64,000 nt of DNA from Aristolochia californica (lineage: Eukaryota > Streptophyta > Magnoliopsida > Piperales > Aristolochiaceae). Position 1 is the first letter of the stretch. Each line of letters starts with the position of its first letter. This document shows positions 37,575 to 48,624 of the stretch, piece after piece. Both the position numbers and the translations under genes were made by a program. Under the pieces are notes generated by a model, which saw nothing but the letters and a program-made list of their open reading frames with translations, had not been told where the DNA came from and ran no database searches. The stretch is taken from positions 17,913,237 to 17,977,236 of the forward strand of contig JARWKL010000009.1 of assembly GCA_029961685.1 (NCBI GenBank), given 5' to 3'.

Positions 37575-38915
37575 CCCACCGCACTTTCACTTGAGAATTC
37601 ATTGAGCGGTTTGTTATTCTGTTTAAAAGGTTTGGATCCATAGGTCATTTGCATCTTTAACATGTTCCAAGCATGCATATCCCTTTTTTAAAGCATGTGT
37701 AGAAAAATCTCTTTCTTATGAAATTCCAATCTATTGGGGTTATTGAACTAGTGGAGTTTCCCAAACTTGAATGACAAAACTTTTGTGTTCATATGTGCTG
37801 TGTGAATATATTTTCCTTTCGTTTGTTATTGATTTAAATTTTTTCCATACACAAAGTCTAAAATTTTCATTTCATTGTCTTCTATACTCTGTTTTGTGTA
37901 CGAGATGAAGGGAAAAGTGAAAACTCATGTTTTGATTTAAGAAAAAAGTATACATCTAAAATGGAAATGCACAATGCAAAATTATAGTGAGAGAAATTTC
38001 CAAAAAGTTTCCATAATTTTTAGGGATTTAAACCTCTTTTTAGTTTTTATTTATCAGGTTTTGCAATCGTCGGGAAAAGGGGAGGCGAGGGAATTTTCAC
38101 TGAGTGTTGAATCCCAACCCAAAAGTCATTCCCTACAAAAATATGGCCCGTTACGCATGATAAATCAGTATACAATCATCAATGATCGATAGGTCAACTT
38201 TTTGTAAATGGGCAAAATAATGGCTTGTTTGACTCGGTTAAATATCCCACCACACGTTCACTTGAGAATTCAATGAGCGGTTTGTTATTCTTATTAAATG
38301 GTTTGGACCCATATGTCATTTGCATCTTTAACATGTTCCAAGCATGCATATCCATTTTTTAAAGCATGTGTAGAAAATTCTCTTTTTTATCAAATTCCAA
38401 TCTATTGGGGTTGTCGAACTAGTGGAATTTCCCAAACTTGAATGACAAAACTTTTGTGTTCATATGTGTTGTGTGAATATATTTTCCTTTCGTTTGTTAT
38501 TGATTTAAATTTTATCCTTACACAAAGTCTAAAATTTTCATTTAGTTGTCTTCTATACTCTGTTTTGTTTACGAGATGAAGGGAAAAGTGAAACTCAAGT
38601 TTTGATTTAAGAAAAAAGTATACATCTAAAATGGAAATGCACAATGCACAAATATGGAGAGAGATATTTCCAAAAAGTTTCTGTAAATTTTAGGGATTTA
38701 AACCTCTTTTTAGTTTTTATATATCAGATTTTTCAATCGTCGAGAAAAGGGGAGGCGAGGGAATTTTAACTGAGTGTTTAATCCCAACCCAAAAGTCATT
38801 GCTTACGAAAATATGGCCTGTTACGCATGATAAATCAGTTTACAATCATCATTGATCGTTAGATCTGCTTTTTGTAAATGAGCAAAATAATGGCTTCTTT
38901 GAGTCGGTTAAATAT
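37017..38915 (+). repeat. Three-monomer unit, copy 2, with internal deletion
   Basis: Monomers at 37017 (558 bp), 37575 and 38246. These parallel the preceding trio: 37575 has GCACTTTCAC with GAGAATTCATTGAGCGG, and 38246 has GTTGTCGAACTAGTGG and GTGTTGTGTGAATATA. The pairing of the first members rests on order and the GATAA start only. Confidence 0.75.
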
Positions 38916-41900
38916 CCCACCGCACGTTCACTTTAGAATTTAATGAATCTTTTTCGTTCTCTACAAAAGCTTTTGATCCATAGGTCATTTGCATCTTTAA
39001 CATGTTCCAAGCATGCATATCCATTTTTTAAAGCATGTCTAGAAAAATATCTTTCTTATCAAATTCCAATCTATTGGGGTTGTTGAACTAGTGGAATTTC
39101 CCAAACTTGGATGACAAAACTCTTGTGTTCATTTGTGGTGTGTGAGTAAACTTTCCTTACGTGTTTTATTGCTTTAAATTTTTTCCATACACATAGTCTA
39201 AAATTTTCATTTCGTTGTCATCTATTCTCTGTTTTGTCTACGAGAGTAAGGGAAAAGTGAAAACTCAAGTTTTGATTTAAGAAAAAAGTAGACATCTAAA
39301 ATAGAAATGAACAATGCACAAATATCGAGAGAGATATTTCCAAAAAGTTTCTATAATTTTTAAGGATTTAAACCTCTTTTTAGTTTTTATATATCAAGTT
39401 TTGCAATCGTCGAGAAAAGGGGAGGCGTGGGAATTTTAACTGAGTGTTGAATCCCAACCAAAAAGTCATTCGTTACAAAAATAAAGCCCGTTACACATGA
39501 TAACTCAGTTTACAATCATCAATGATCGTTTGGTCAGCTTTTTGTAACTGGGCAAAATAATGGCTTGTTTGACTCAGTTAAATATCCCACCGCACGTTCA
39601 CTTGATAATTTAATGAGCAACTTTTTATTCTCTTTAAAAGGTTTGGATCCATAGGTCATTTGCATCTTTAACATGTTTAAAGCATGCATATCCATTTTTT
39701 AAAGCATGTGTAGAAATATCTCTTTCTTATCAAATTCGAAGCTATTGGGGTTGTTGTGCTAGTGGAATTTCCCAAACTTGGATGACAAAACTTTTTTGGT
39801 GTGTGAATAAATTTTCTTTACTTACGTTTTTTATTGTTTTAAATTTTTTCCATACACAAACTCTAAAATTTTCATTTTGTTGTCACCTATTCTCTGTTTT
39901 GTCTACGAGATGAAGGGAAAAGTGAAAACTCATGCTTTGATTTTAGAAAAAAGTTTACATCTAAAATGGAAACGTACAATGGAAAATTATGGAGAGATAT
40001 TTCCAAAATGTATCTGTAATTTTTAGGGATTTAAACCTCTTTTTAGCTTTTATATATCAGGTTTTGCAATCGTCGGGAAAAGGGGAGGCGAGGGAATTTT
40101 AATTGAGTATTGAATCACTACCCAAAAGTCATTTCTCACAAAAATATGGCCCGTTACGCATGATAAATTAGTTTACAATCATCAATGATCGTTAGGTCAG
40201 CTTTTTGGAAATGGGGAAAATAATGGCTTGTTTGACTCGGTTAAATATCCCACCGCACGTTCACTTGAGCATTTAATGAGAAGTTTTTTATTCTTTTTGA
40301 AAGGTTTGGATCCATAGGTCATTCGCATTTTAACATGTTACAAGCATGGATATCCATTTTTTAAAGCATGTGTAGAAAAATCTCTTTCTTATCAAATTCC
40401 AACCTATTGGGGTTGTTGAACTAGTGGAATTTCCCAAACTTGGATGACAAAACGTTTGACTTCATTTGTGGTGTGTGAATAAATTTTCTTTACTTACGAT
40501 TGTTATTGCTTTAAATTTTCTCCATACACAAAGTCTAAAATTTTCATTTGGTTGTCATCTATTCTCTTTTTGGTCAACGAGAAGAAGGAAAAAGTGCAAA
40601 CTCAAGTTTTGATTTAAGAAAAATGTACACATCTAAAATGGAAATGCACAATGCACAAATATGGAGAGAGATATTTCCAAAAAGTTTATGTAATTTTTAG
40701 GGATTTAAACCTCTTTTTAGTTTTTATATTTCAGGTTTTACAATCGTCGAGAAAAGGGGAGGCGAGGGAATTTTAACTGAGTGTTGAATACCAACAGAAA
40801 AGTCATTCCTTATAAAAATATGGCCCGTTACGCATGATAAATCAGTTTACAATCATCAATGATCGTTATGTCAGCTTTTTGTAAATGGGCAAAATAATGG
40901 CTTGTTTGACTCGGTTAAATATCCCACCGCACGTTCACTTGATAATTTAATGAGCAACTTTTTATTCTCTTTAAAATATTTGGATCCATAGGTCATTTTC
41001 ATCTTTAACATGTTTCAAGCATGCATATTCATATATTAAAGCATGTATAGAAATATCTCATTCTTATCAAATTCCAAGTAATTGGGGTTGTTGTCCTAGT
41101 GGAATTTTCCAAACTTGGATGACAAAACTTTTGTGCTCATTTGTGGTGTGTGAATAAATTTTCTTTACGTACGTTTTTTTTTGTTTTAAATTTTTTCGAT
41201 ACACAAACTCTAAAATTTTCATTTCGTTGTCATCTATTCTCTGTTTTGTCTACGAGATGAAGGGAAAAGTGAAAACTCAAGTTTTGATTTAAGAAAAAAG
41301 TATACATCCAAAATGGAAATGCACAATGCAAAATTATAGAGAGAGATATTTCCAAAAAGTTTTTTTAATTTTTAGGGATTTAAACCTCTTTTTAGTTTTT
41401 AAATATCAGGTTTTCGATCGTCGGGAAAAGGGGAGGTGAGGGAATTTTAACTGAGTGTTGAATCCCAACCCAAAAGTCATTCCTTACAAAAATATGGCCC
41501 GTTACGCATGATAAATCAGTTTACAATCATCCATGATCGTTAGGTCAGCTTTTTGTAAATGGGCAAAATAATGCCTTGTTTGAATCGATTATATATCCCA
41601 CCGCACTTTCACCTGAGAATTCAATGAGCGGTTTGTTATTCTTTTTAAAAGGTTTGTATCCATAGGTCATTTGCATCTTTAACATGTTTCAAGCATGCAT
41701 ATCCATTTTTTAAAAGCATGTGTAGAAAAATCTCTTTCTTATCAAATTCCAACCTATTGGGGTTGTTGAACTAGTGGAATTTCCCAAACTTGGATGACAA
41801 AACTTTTGTCTTCATTTGTGGTGTGTGAATAAATTTTCTTTACTTACATTTTTTATTGCTTTAAGTTTTCTCCATACACAAAGTCTAAAATTTTCATTTT

Positions 41901-44900
41901 GTTGTCATTTATTCTCTTTTTTGTCTACAAGATGAAGGAAAAAGTGAGAACTCAAGTTTTGATTTAGGAAAAATGTACACATCTAAAATGGAAATGCACA
42001 ATGCACAAATATGGAGAGAGATATTTTCAAAAGGTTTCTGTAATTTTTAGGGATTTAAACCTCTTTTTAGTTTTTATATATTAGGTTTTGCAATCGTCGA
42101 GGAAAGGGGAGGCGAGGGAATTTTAACTGAATGTTGAATCCCAACCAAAAAGTCATTCGTTACAAAAATATGGCCTATACGAATGATAAATCAGTTTACA
42201 ATCATCAATGATCGTTAGGTCAGGTTTTTGTAAATGGGCAAAATAATGCCTTGTTTGACTCGGTTAAATATCCCACTGCACGTTCACTTGATAATTTAAT
42301 GAGGAACTTTTTATTCTCTTTAAAAGGTTTGGATCCAAAGGTCATTTGCATCTTTAACATGTTTCAAGCATGCATATCCATTTTTTAAAGCATGTGTAGA
42401 AATATCTCTTTCTTATCAAATTCGAAGATATTGGGGTTGTGGTGCTAGTGGAATTTCCCAAACTTGGATGACAAAACTTTTGTGTTCATTTGTGGTGTGT
42501 GAATAAATTTTCTTTACTTTCGTTTTTTATTGCTTTAAATTTTTTCCATACACAAACACTAAAATTTTCATTCCATTGTTACCTATTCTCTGTTTTGTCT
42601 ACGAGATGAAGGGAAAACTGAAAAACTCATGTTTTGGTTTAAGAAAAAAGTATACATCTAAAATGGAAATGCACAATGGAAAATTATGGAGAGAGAGATA
42701 TTTCCAAAAAGTTTCTGTAATTTTAAGGGATTTAATCCTCTTTTTAGTTTTATATATGAGGATTTGCAATCGTCGGGAAAAGGGGAGGCGAGGGAATTTT
42801 AACTGAGTGTTGAATTCCAACCCAAAAGTCCTTCCTAATAAAAATATGGCCCATTACGCATGATAAATCAGTTTACAATCATCAATGATCGTTAGGTCAG
42901 CTTTTTGTAAATTGGCAAATAATGGCTTGTTTGACTCGGTTAAATATACCACCGCACGTTCACTTGAGAATTTAATGATAAGTTTTTTATTCTTTTTAAA
43001 AGGTTTGGATCCATAGGACTTTTGCATCTTTAACATGTGTCAAGCATGCATATCCTTTTATTAAAGCATGTGTAGAAAAATCTCTTTCTTATCATATTCC
43101 AATCTATTGGGGTTGTTGAACTAGTGGAATTTCGCAAACTTGGATGACAAAACTTTTGTCTTCATTTTTTGTGTGTGATTAAATTTTCTTTACATACGTT
43201 TGTTATTGCTTTAAATTTTCTCCATACACAAACTCTAAAATTTTCATTTCATTGTCATTTATTCTCTTTTTTGTCTACTAGATGAAGGAAAAAGTGAAAA
43301 CTCAAGTTTTGATTTAAGAAAAATGTACACATCTAAAATTGAAATGCACAATGCACAAATATGGAGAGAGATATTTCCAAAAAGTTACTGTAATTTTGAG
43401 GGATTTAAACCTCTTTTTAGTTTTTATATATCAGGTTTAGCAATCGTCAAGAAAAGGAGAGGTGAGGGAATTTTAACTCAGTGTTGAATCCCAACCAAAA
43501 AGTCATTCGTTACAAAAATATGGCCCGTTTCGCATGATAAGTCACTTTACAATCATCAATGATCGTTAGGTCAGCTTTTTGTAACTGGGCAAAATAATGG
43601 CTTGTTTGACTCGGTTAAATATCCCACCGCACGTTCACTTGATAATTTAATGAGCAACTTTTTATTCTCTTTGAAAGGTTTGGATCCATAGGTCATTTGC
43701 ATCTTTAACATGTTTCAAGCATGCATATCCATTTTTTAAAGCTTGTGTAGAAATATCACTTTCTTATAAAATTCCAAGCTATTGGGGTTGTTGTTCTAGT
43801 GGAATTTCCCAAACTTGGATGACAAAAATTTTGTGTTCATTTGTGGTGTGTGAATAAATTTTCGTTATTTACGTTTTTTAATGCTTTAAATTTTTTCCAT
43901 ACACAAACTCTAAAATTTTCATTTCGTTGTCACATATTCTCTGTTTTGTCTACGAGATAAAGGGAAAAGTGAGAACTCATGTTTTAATTTAAGAAAAAAG
44001 TATGCATCTAAAATGGAAACGCATAATGGAAAATTATAGAGGGAGATATTTCCAAAAAGTTTCTATAATTTTTAGGGATTTAAACCTCTTTTTAGTTTTT
44101 ATATATCTGGTTTTGCATTCGTCGGGAAAAGGGGAGGTGAGGGAATTTTAACTAAGTGTTGAATCCGAACCCAAAAGTCATTCCTTTCAAAAATATGGCC
44201 CGTTACGCATGATAAATCAGTTTACAATCATCAATGATCATTAGGCAACTTTTTGTAAATGGGCAAAATAATGGCTTGTTTGACTCGGTTAAATATCCCA
44301 CCGCACGTTCACTGGAGAATTAAATGAGCGGTTTATTTTTCTCTTTAAAAGGTTCGGATCCATAGCTCATTTGCATCTTTAACATGTTTCAAACATGCAT
44401 ATCAATTTTTTTAAGCATGTGTAAAAAAATCTCTTTCTTGTAAAATTCCAAGCTATTGGGGTTTGTTGTGCTAGTGGAATTTCCCAAACTTGGATGACAA
44501 AACTTTTGTGTTCATTTGTCGTGTGTGAATAAATTTTCTTTACTTACGTTTTTTATTGCTTTAAATTTTTTCTATACACAAAAACTCTAAAATTTTCATT
44601 TCGTTGTCACCTATTCTATGTTTTGTCTACGAGATGAAGAGAAAAGTGAAAACTCATGTTTTGATTTAAAAAAAAAAGTATACATCTAAAATGGAAACGC
44701 ACAATGCAAAATTAAAGAAAGATATTTCCAAAAAGTTTCTGTAATTTTTAGGGATTTAAACCTCCTTTTACTTTTCATATATCAGGTTTTCCAATCGTCG
44801 GGAAAAGGGGAGGCGAGGGAATTTTAACTAAGTGTTGCATCCCAACCCAAAAGTCATTCCTTAAAAAAATATGGCCCGTTACCCGTGATAAATCACTTTA

Positions 44901-44973
44901 CATTCATCAATGATCGTTAGGACGGATTTTTGTAAATGGGAAAAATAATGGCTTTTTTGACTCGGTTAAATAT
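38916..44973 (+). repeat. Diverged monomers, block 2, with dimeric alternation
   Basis: Monomer starts are 38916, 39586, 40249, 40923, 41597, 42272, 42948, 43623 and 44297. From 39586 to 43623, monomers beginning GATAATTT with an AAG(C/T/A)-type central motif and G-T-x-CTAG alternate with monomers of another start that carry AACCTATTGG or AATCTATTGG and GAACTAG. This gives a two-monomer period of about 1,340-1,350 bp. The monomer at 39586 also lacks about 10 bp before GGTGTGTGAATAAA. Confidence 0.8.
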
Positions 44974-46559
44974 CCCACCACATGTTCACTTGAGAATTCA
45001 ATAAGTGGTTTGTTATTCTTTTTAAATGGTTTGGATCCATAGGTCATTTGCATCTTTAACATGTTCCATGCATGCATATCCATTTTTTAAAGCATGTGTA
45101 GAAAAATCTCTTTCTTATAATATTCCAATCTATTGAGATTGTTGAACTAGTGGAATTTCCCAAACTTGAATGACAAAACTTTTGTGTTCATTTTTGGTGT
45201 GTGAATAAATTTTCTTTACTTACGTTTGTTATTGCTATAAATTGTCTGCATACACAAAGTCTAAAATTTCATTTCGTTGTCATCTATTGTCTTTTTTGTC
45301 TGCGAGATGAAGGAAAAAGTGAAAACTCAAGTTTTGATATAAGAAAAATGTACACATCTAAAATGGAAATGCAGAATGGACAAATATGGAGGGAGATATT
45401 TCCAAAAAGTTTCTATAATTTTTAGGGACTTAAACCTCTTTTTAGTTTTTATATTTCAGGTTTTGCAATCGTCGAGAAAAGGGCAGGTGAGGGAATTTTA
45501 ACTGAGTGTTGAATCCCAAACAAAAATTCATTCGTTAAAAAAATATGGCCCATTACACACGATAAATCAGTTTACAACCATCAATGATCGTTAGGTCAAC
45601 TTTTTGAAAATGGGCAAAATAATGGTTTGTTTGACTCGGCTAAATATCCCATCGCACGTTCACTTGATAATTTAATAAACAACTTTTTCTTCTTTATAAA
45701 AGGTTTGGATCCATAGGTCATTTGCATCTTTACCATGTTTCAAGCATGCATATCCATTTTTTAAAGCATGTGTAGAAATATCTCTTTCTTATCAAATTCT
45801 AAGCTATTGGGGGGTTTGTGCTAGTGGAATTTCCTAAACTTGGGTGACAAAACTTTTGTGTTCATTTGTGGTGTGTGAATAAATTTTCGTTACTTACGTT
45901 TTTTATTGCTTTAAATTTTTTCCCTTCAGAAACTCTAAAATTTTCATTTCGTTGACACCTATTCTCTGTTTTGTCTACGAGATGAAGGCAAAAGTGAAAA
46001 CTCATATTTTGATTTAAGAAAAAAGTATACATTTAAAATGGAAACGCACAATAAAAAATTATAGAGAGAGATATTTCAAAAAAATTTCTGTAATTTTTAG
46101 GGATTTAAAATTCTCTTTAGTTTTTATATATCAGGTTTTGCAATCGTCGGGAAAAGGGGAGGCGAGGGAATTCTACCTGAGTGTTGAAACCCAACCCAAA
46201 AGTCATTCCTGACAAAAATATGGCCCGTTACGCATGATAAATCAGTTTACAATCATCAATGATCGCTATGTCAGCTTTTTGTAAATGGGCAAAATAATGG
46301 CTTGTTTGACTCGGTTAAATATCCCACCGCACGTTCACTTGAGAATTAAGTGAGCGGTTTGTTATTCTCTTTAAAAGGTTTGGATCCATAGCTCATTTGC
46401 ATCTTTAACATGTTTCAAGCATGCATATCCATTTTTTAAAGCATGTGTAGAAAAATCTCTTTGATATCAAATTCCAATATATTGGGGTTGTTGAACTAGT
46501 GGATTTTCCCAAACTTGTATGACAAAACTTTTGTGTCCATTTGTGGTGTGTGAATAAAA
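44974..46559 (+). repeat. A-B-C monomer series, forward arm (C truncated)
   Basis: A starts at 44974 (GAGAATTCAATAAGTGG, AAAATTCATTCG). B starts at 45648 with the rare CCCATCGCAC and a GGGGTTTGTGCTAG central motif. C starts at 46323 (GAGAATTAAGTGAGCGG, CATAGCTCATTTGC) and breaks after 237 bp at the palindrome centre. The same order recurs at 57552-59576 and, reversed, at 46796-48617. Confidence 0.75.
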
Positions 46560-46795
46560 TTTATTAACACACCACAAATGGACACAAAAGTTTTGTCTTA
46601 CAAGTTTGGGAAAATCCACTAGTTCAACAACCCCAATAGATTGGAATTTGATAAGAAAGAGATTTTTCAACACATGCTTTAAAAAATGGATATGCATGCT
46701 TGAAACATGTTAAAGATGCAAATGAGCTATGGATCCAAACCTTTTAAAGAGAATAAAAAGTTGCTCATTAAATTATCAAGTGAACGTGCGGTGGG
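46323..46795. repeat. Nearly spacerless palindrome in the satellite
   Basis: The centre is at about 46,559. The left arm ends CCATTTGTGGTGTGTGAATA and the right arm begins with its near complement, TATTAACACACCACAAATGG. The 15 bases between ACACACC and its partner are themselves almost self-complementary. The arms reach exactly one monomer start on each side, at 46,323 and 46,795, with scattered mismatches that increase outward. The arms are therefore from related but different monomers. Confidence 0.95.
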
Positions 46796-48617
46796 ATATT
46801 TAATCGAGTCAAACAAGCCATTATTTTGCCCATTTACAAAAAGCTGACCTAACAGTCATTGATGATTGTAAACTGATTTATCATGCGTAACGGGCCATAT
46901 TTTTGTAACAAATGAGTTTTTGGTTGGGATTCAACACTTAGTTAAAATTCCCTCGCCTCCCCTTTTCTCGACGATTGTAAAACCCCATATATAAAAACTA
47001 AAAGAGGTTTAAATCCCTAAAAATTACAGAAACTTTTTGGAATTATCTCTCTCGATATTTGTGCATTGCGCATTTCAATTTTAGATGTATACTTTTTTCA
47101 TAAATCAAAACTTCAGTTTTCACTTTTCCCTTCATCTCATAGACAAAACAGAGAATAGATGACAAAGAAATGAAAATTTTAGACTTTGTGTATGGAAAAA
47201 ATTTAGAGCAATAAAAAACGTAAGTAAGGAAAATTTATTCACGCACCATAAATGAACACAAAAGTTTTGTCATCCTTGTTTGGGAAAATCCACCAATTCA
47301 ACAACCCCAATAGATTGGAATTTGATAAGAAAGAGATTTTTCTACACATGCTTTAAAAAATGGATATGCATGCTTGAAACATGTTAAAGATGCAAATGAG
47401 CTATGGATCCAAAACTTTCAAAGAGAATAACAAACTGCTCATTTTATTTTCAAGTGAACATGCGGTGGGATATTTAACCGAGTCAAACAAGCCATTATTT
47501 TGCACATTTACAAAAAGCTGACCTAACGTTCATTGATGATTGTAAACTGATTTATCATGCATAACAGGCCATATTTTTTGTAAGGAATGACTTTTGGGTT
47601 GGGATTCAACACTCAGGTAAAATTCCCTCGCCGCCCCTTTTCCCGACGATTGCAAAACCTGATATAAAATAACTAAAAAGAGGTTTAAATTTTTAAAAAT
47701 TATAGAAACTTTTTGCAAATATCTGTCTCTATAATTTTCCATTGTGCGTTTCCATTTTAGATATATACTTTTTTCTTAAATCAAAACATGAGTTTTCACT
47801 TTTCCCTTCATCTCGTAGACAAAACAGAGAATAGGTGTCAACGAAATGAAAATTTTAGAGTTTGTGTATGGAAAAAATTTAAAGCAATAAAAAACGTAAG
47901 TAAAGAAAATTTATTCAAATACCACAAATGGACACAAAATTTTTGTCATCCAAGTTTGGGAAATTCCACTTGCACAAACCCCCAAATAGCTTGGAATTTG
48001 ATAAGAAAGAGATATTTCTACACATGCTTTAAAAAATGGATATGCATGCTTGAAACATATTAAAGATGTAAATGGCCTATGGATCCAAACCGTTTAAAGA
48101 GAATAAAAAGTTGCTCATGAAATTATCAAGTGAACGTGCGATGGGATATTTAACTGAGTCAAACAAGCCATTATTTTTCCCATTTACAAAAAGCTGACCT
48201 AACGATCATTGATGATTGTAAACTGATTTATCATGCGTAACGGGCCAAATTTTTTTAACGAATGAATTTTTGGTTGGGATTCAACACTCAGTTAAAATTC
48301 CCTCGCCTCCCCTTTTCTCGACGATTCCAAAACCTGATATATAAAAACTAAAAAGTGGTTTAAATCCCTAAAAATAATAGAAACTTTTTGGAAATATCTC
48401 TCTTGATATTTGTACATTGTGCATTTCCATTTTAGATGTATACTTTTTTCTTAAATTAAAACATGAGTTTTCACTTTTCCCTTCATCTCGTAGATAAAAC
48501 AGAGAATAGATGACAACGAAATGAAAATTTTAGACTTTGTGTATGGAAAAAATTTAAAGCAATTAACAAATGAACACAAAACTTTTGTCATCCAAGTTTG
48601 GGAAAATCCACTAGTTC
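46560..48617 (-). repeat. Reversed satellite block
   Basis: All monomer motifs here read on the minus strand; for example GTGGGATATTT and AACTAGTGGA appear as complements. Minus-strand monomers are 46795-46560 (first 236 bp only), 47469-46796, 48145-47470, and 48617-48146 (begins at monomer position about 171). The order matches D, C, B, A of the forward A-B-C series. The 48145 monomer shares the rare CCCATCGCAC with the forward B at 45648. It is the only reversed segment I found in the window. Confidence 0.96.
48146..48617 (-). repeat. Partial reversed monomer with ~33 bp internal loss
   Basis: At about 48,560-48,570 the plus-strand text reads AAAGCAATTAACAAATGAAC. Other reversed monomers have roughly 33 more bases here, including ACGTAAGTAA and TTTATTCAC. 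The monomer then stops at CCACTAGTTC, where the array flips back to forward orientation. Confidence 0.85.
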
Positions 48618-48624
48618 GTCGGGA
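48611..48624. other. Right junction of the reversed block
   Basis: CTAGTTC belongs to a reversed monomer at position about 171. GTCGGGAAAAGG, immediately after it, belongs to a forward monomer at position about 498. TTC at 48,615-48,617 fits both sides, so 3 bp of microhomology mark the join. The jump in monomer phase shows the join was not at equivalent positions. Confidence 0.85.

Noticed and set aside
46552..46566. The 15 bp at the palindrome centre as a spacer or loop element
   Set aside because: These bases are themselves nearly self-complementary and are ordinary monomer sequence (GAATAAA and its complement), so there is no inserted spacer.
46560..48617. Reversed block as an inserted transposon
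   Set aside because: It consists wholly of the same satellite. No terminal repeats, target-site duplication or transposase frame flank it.
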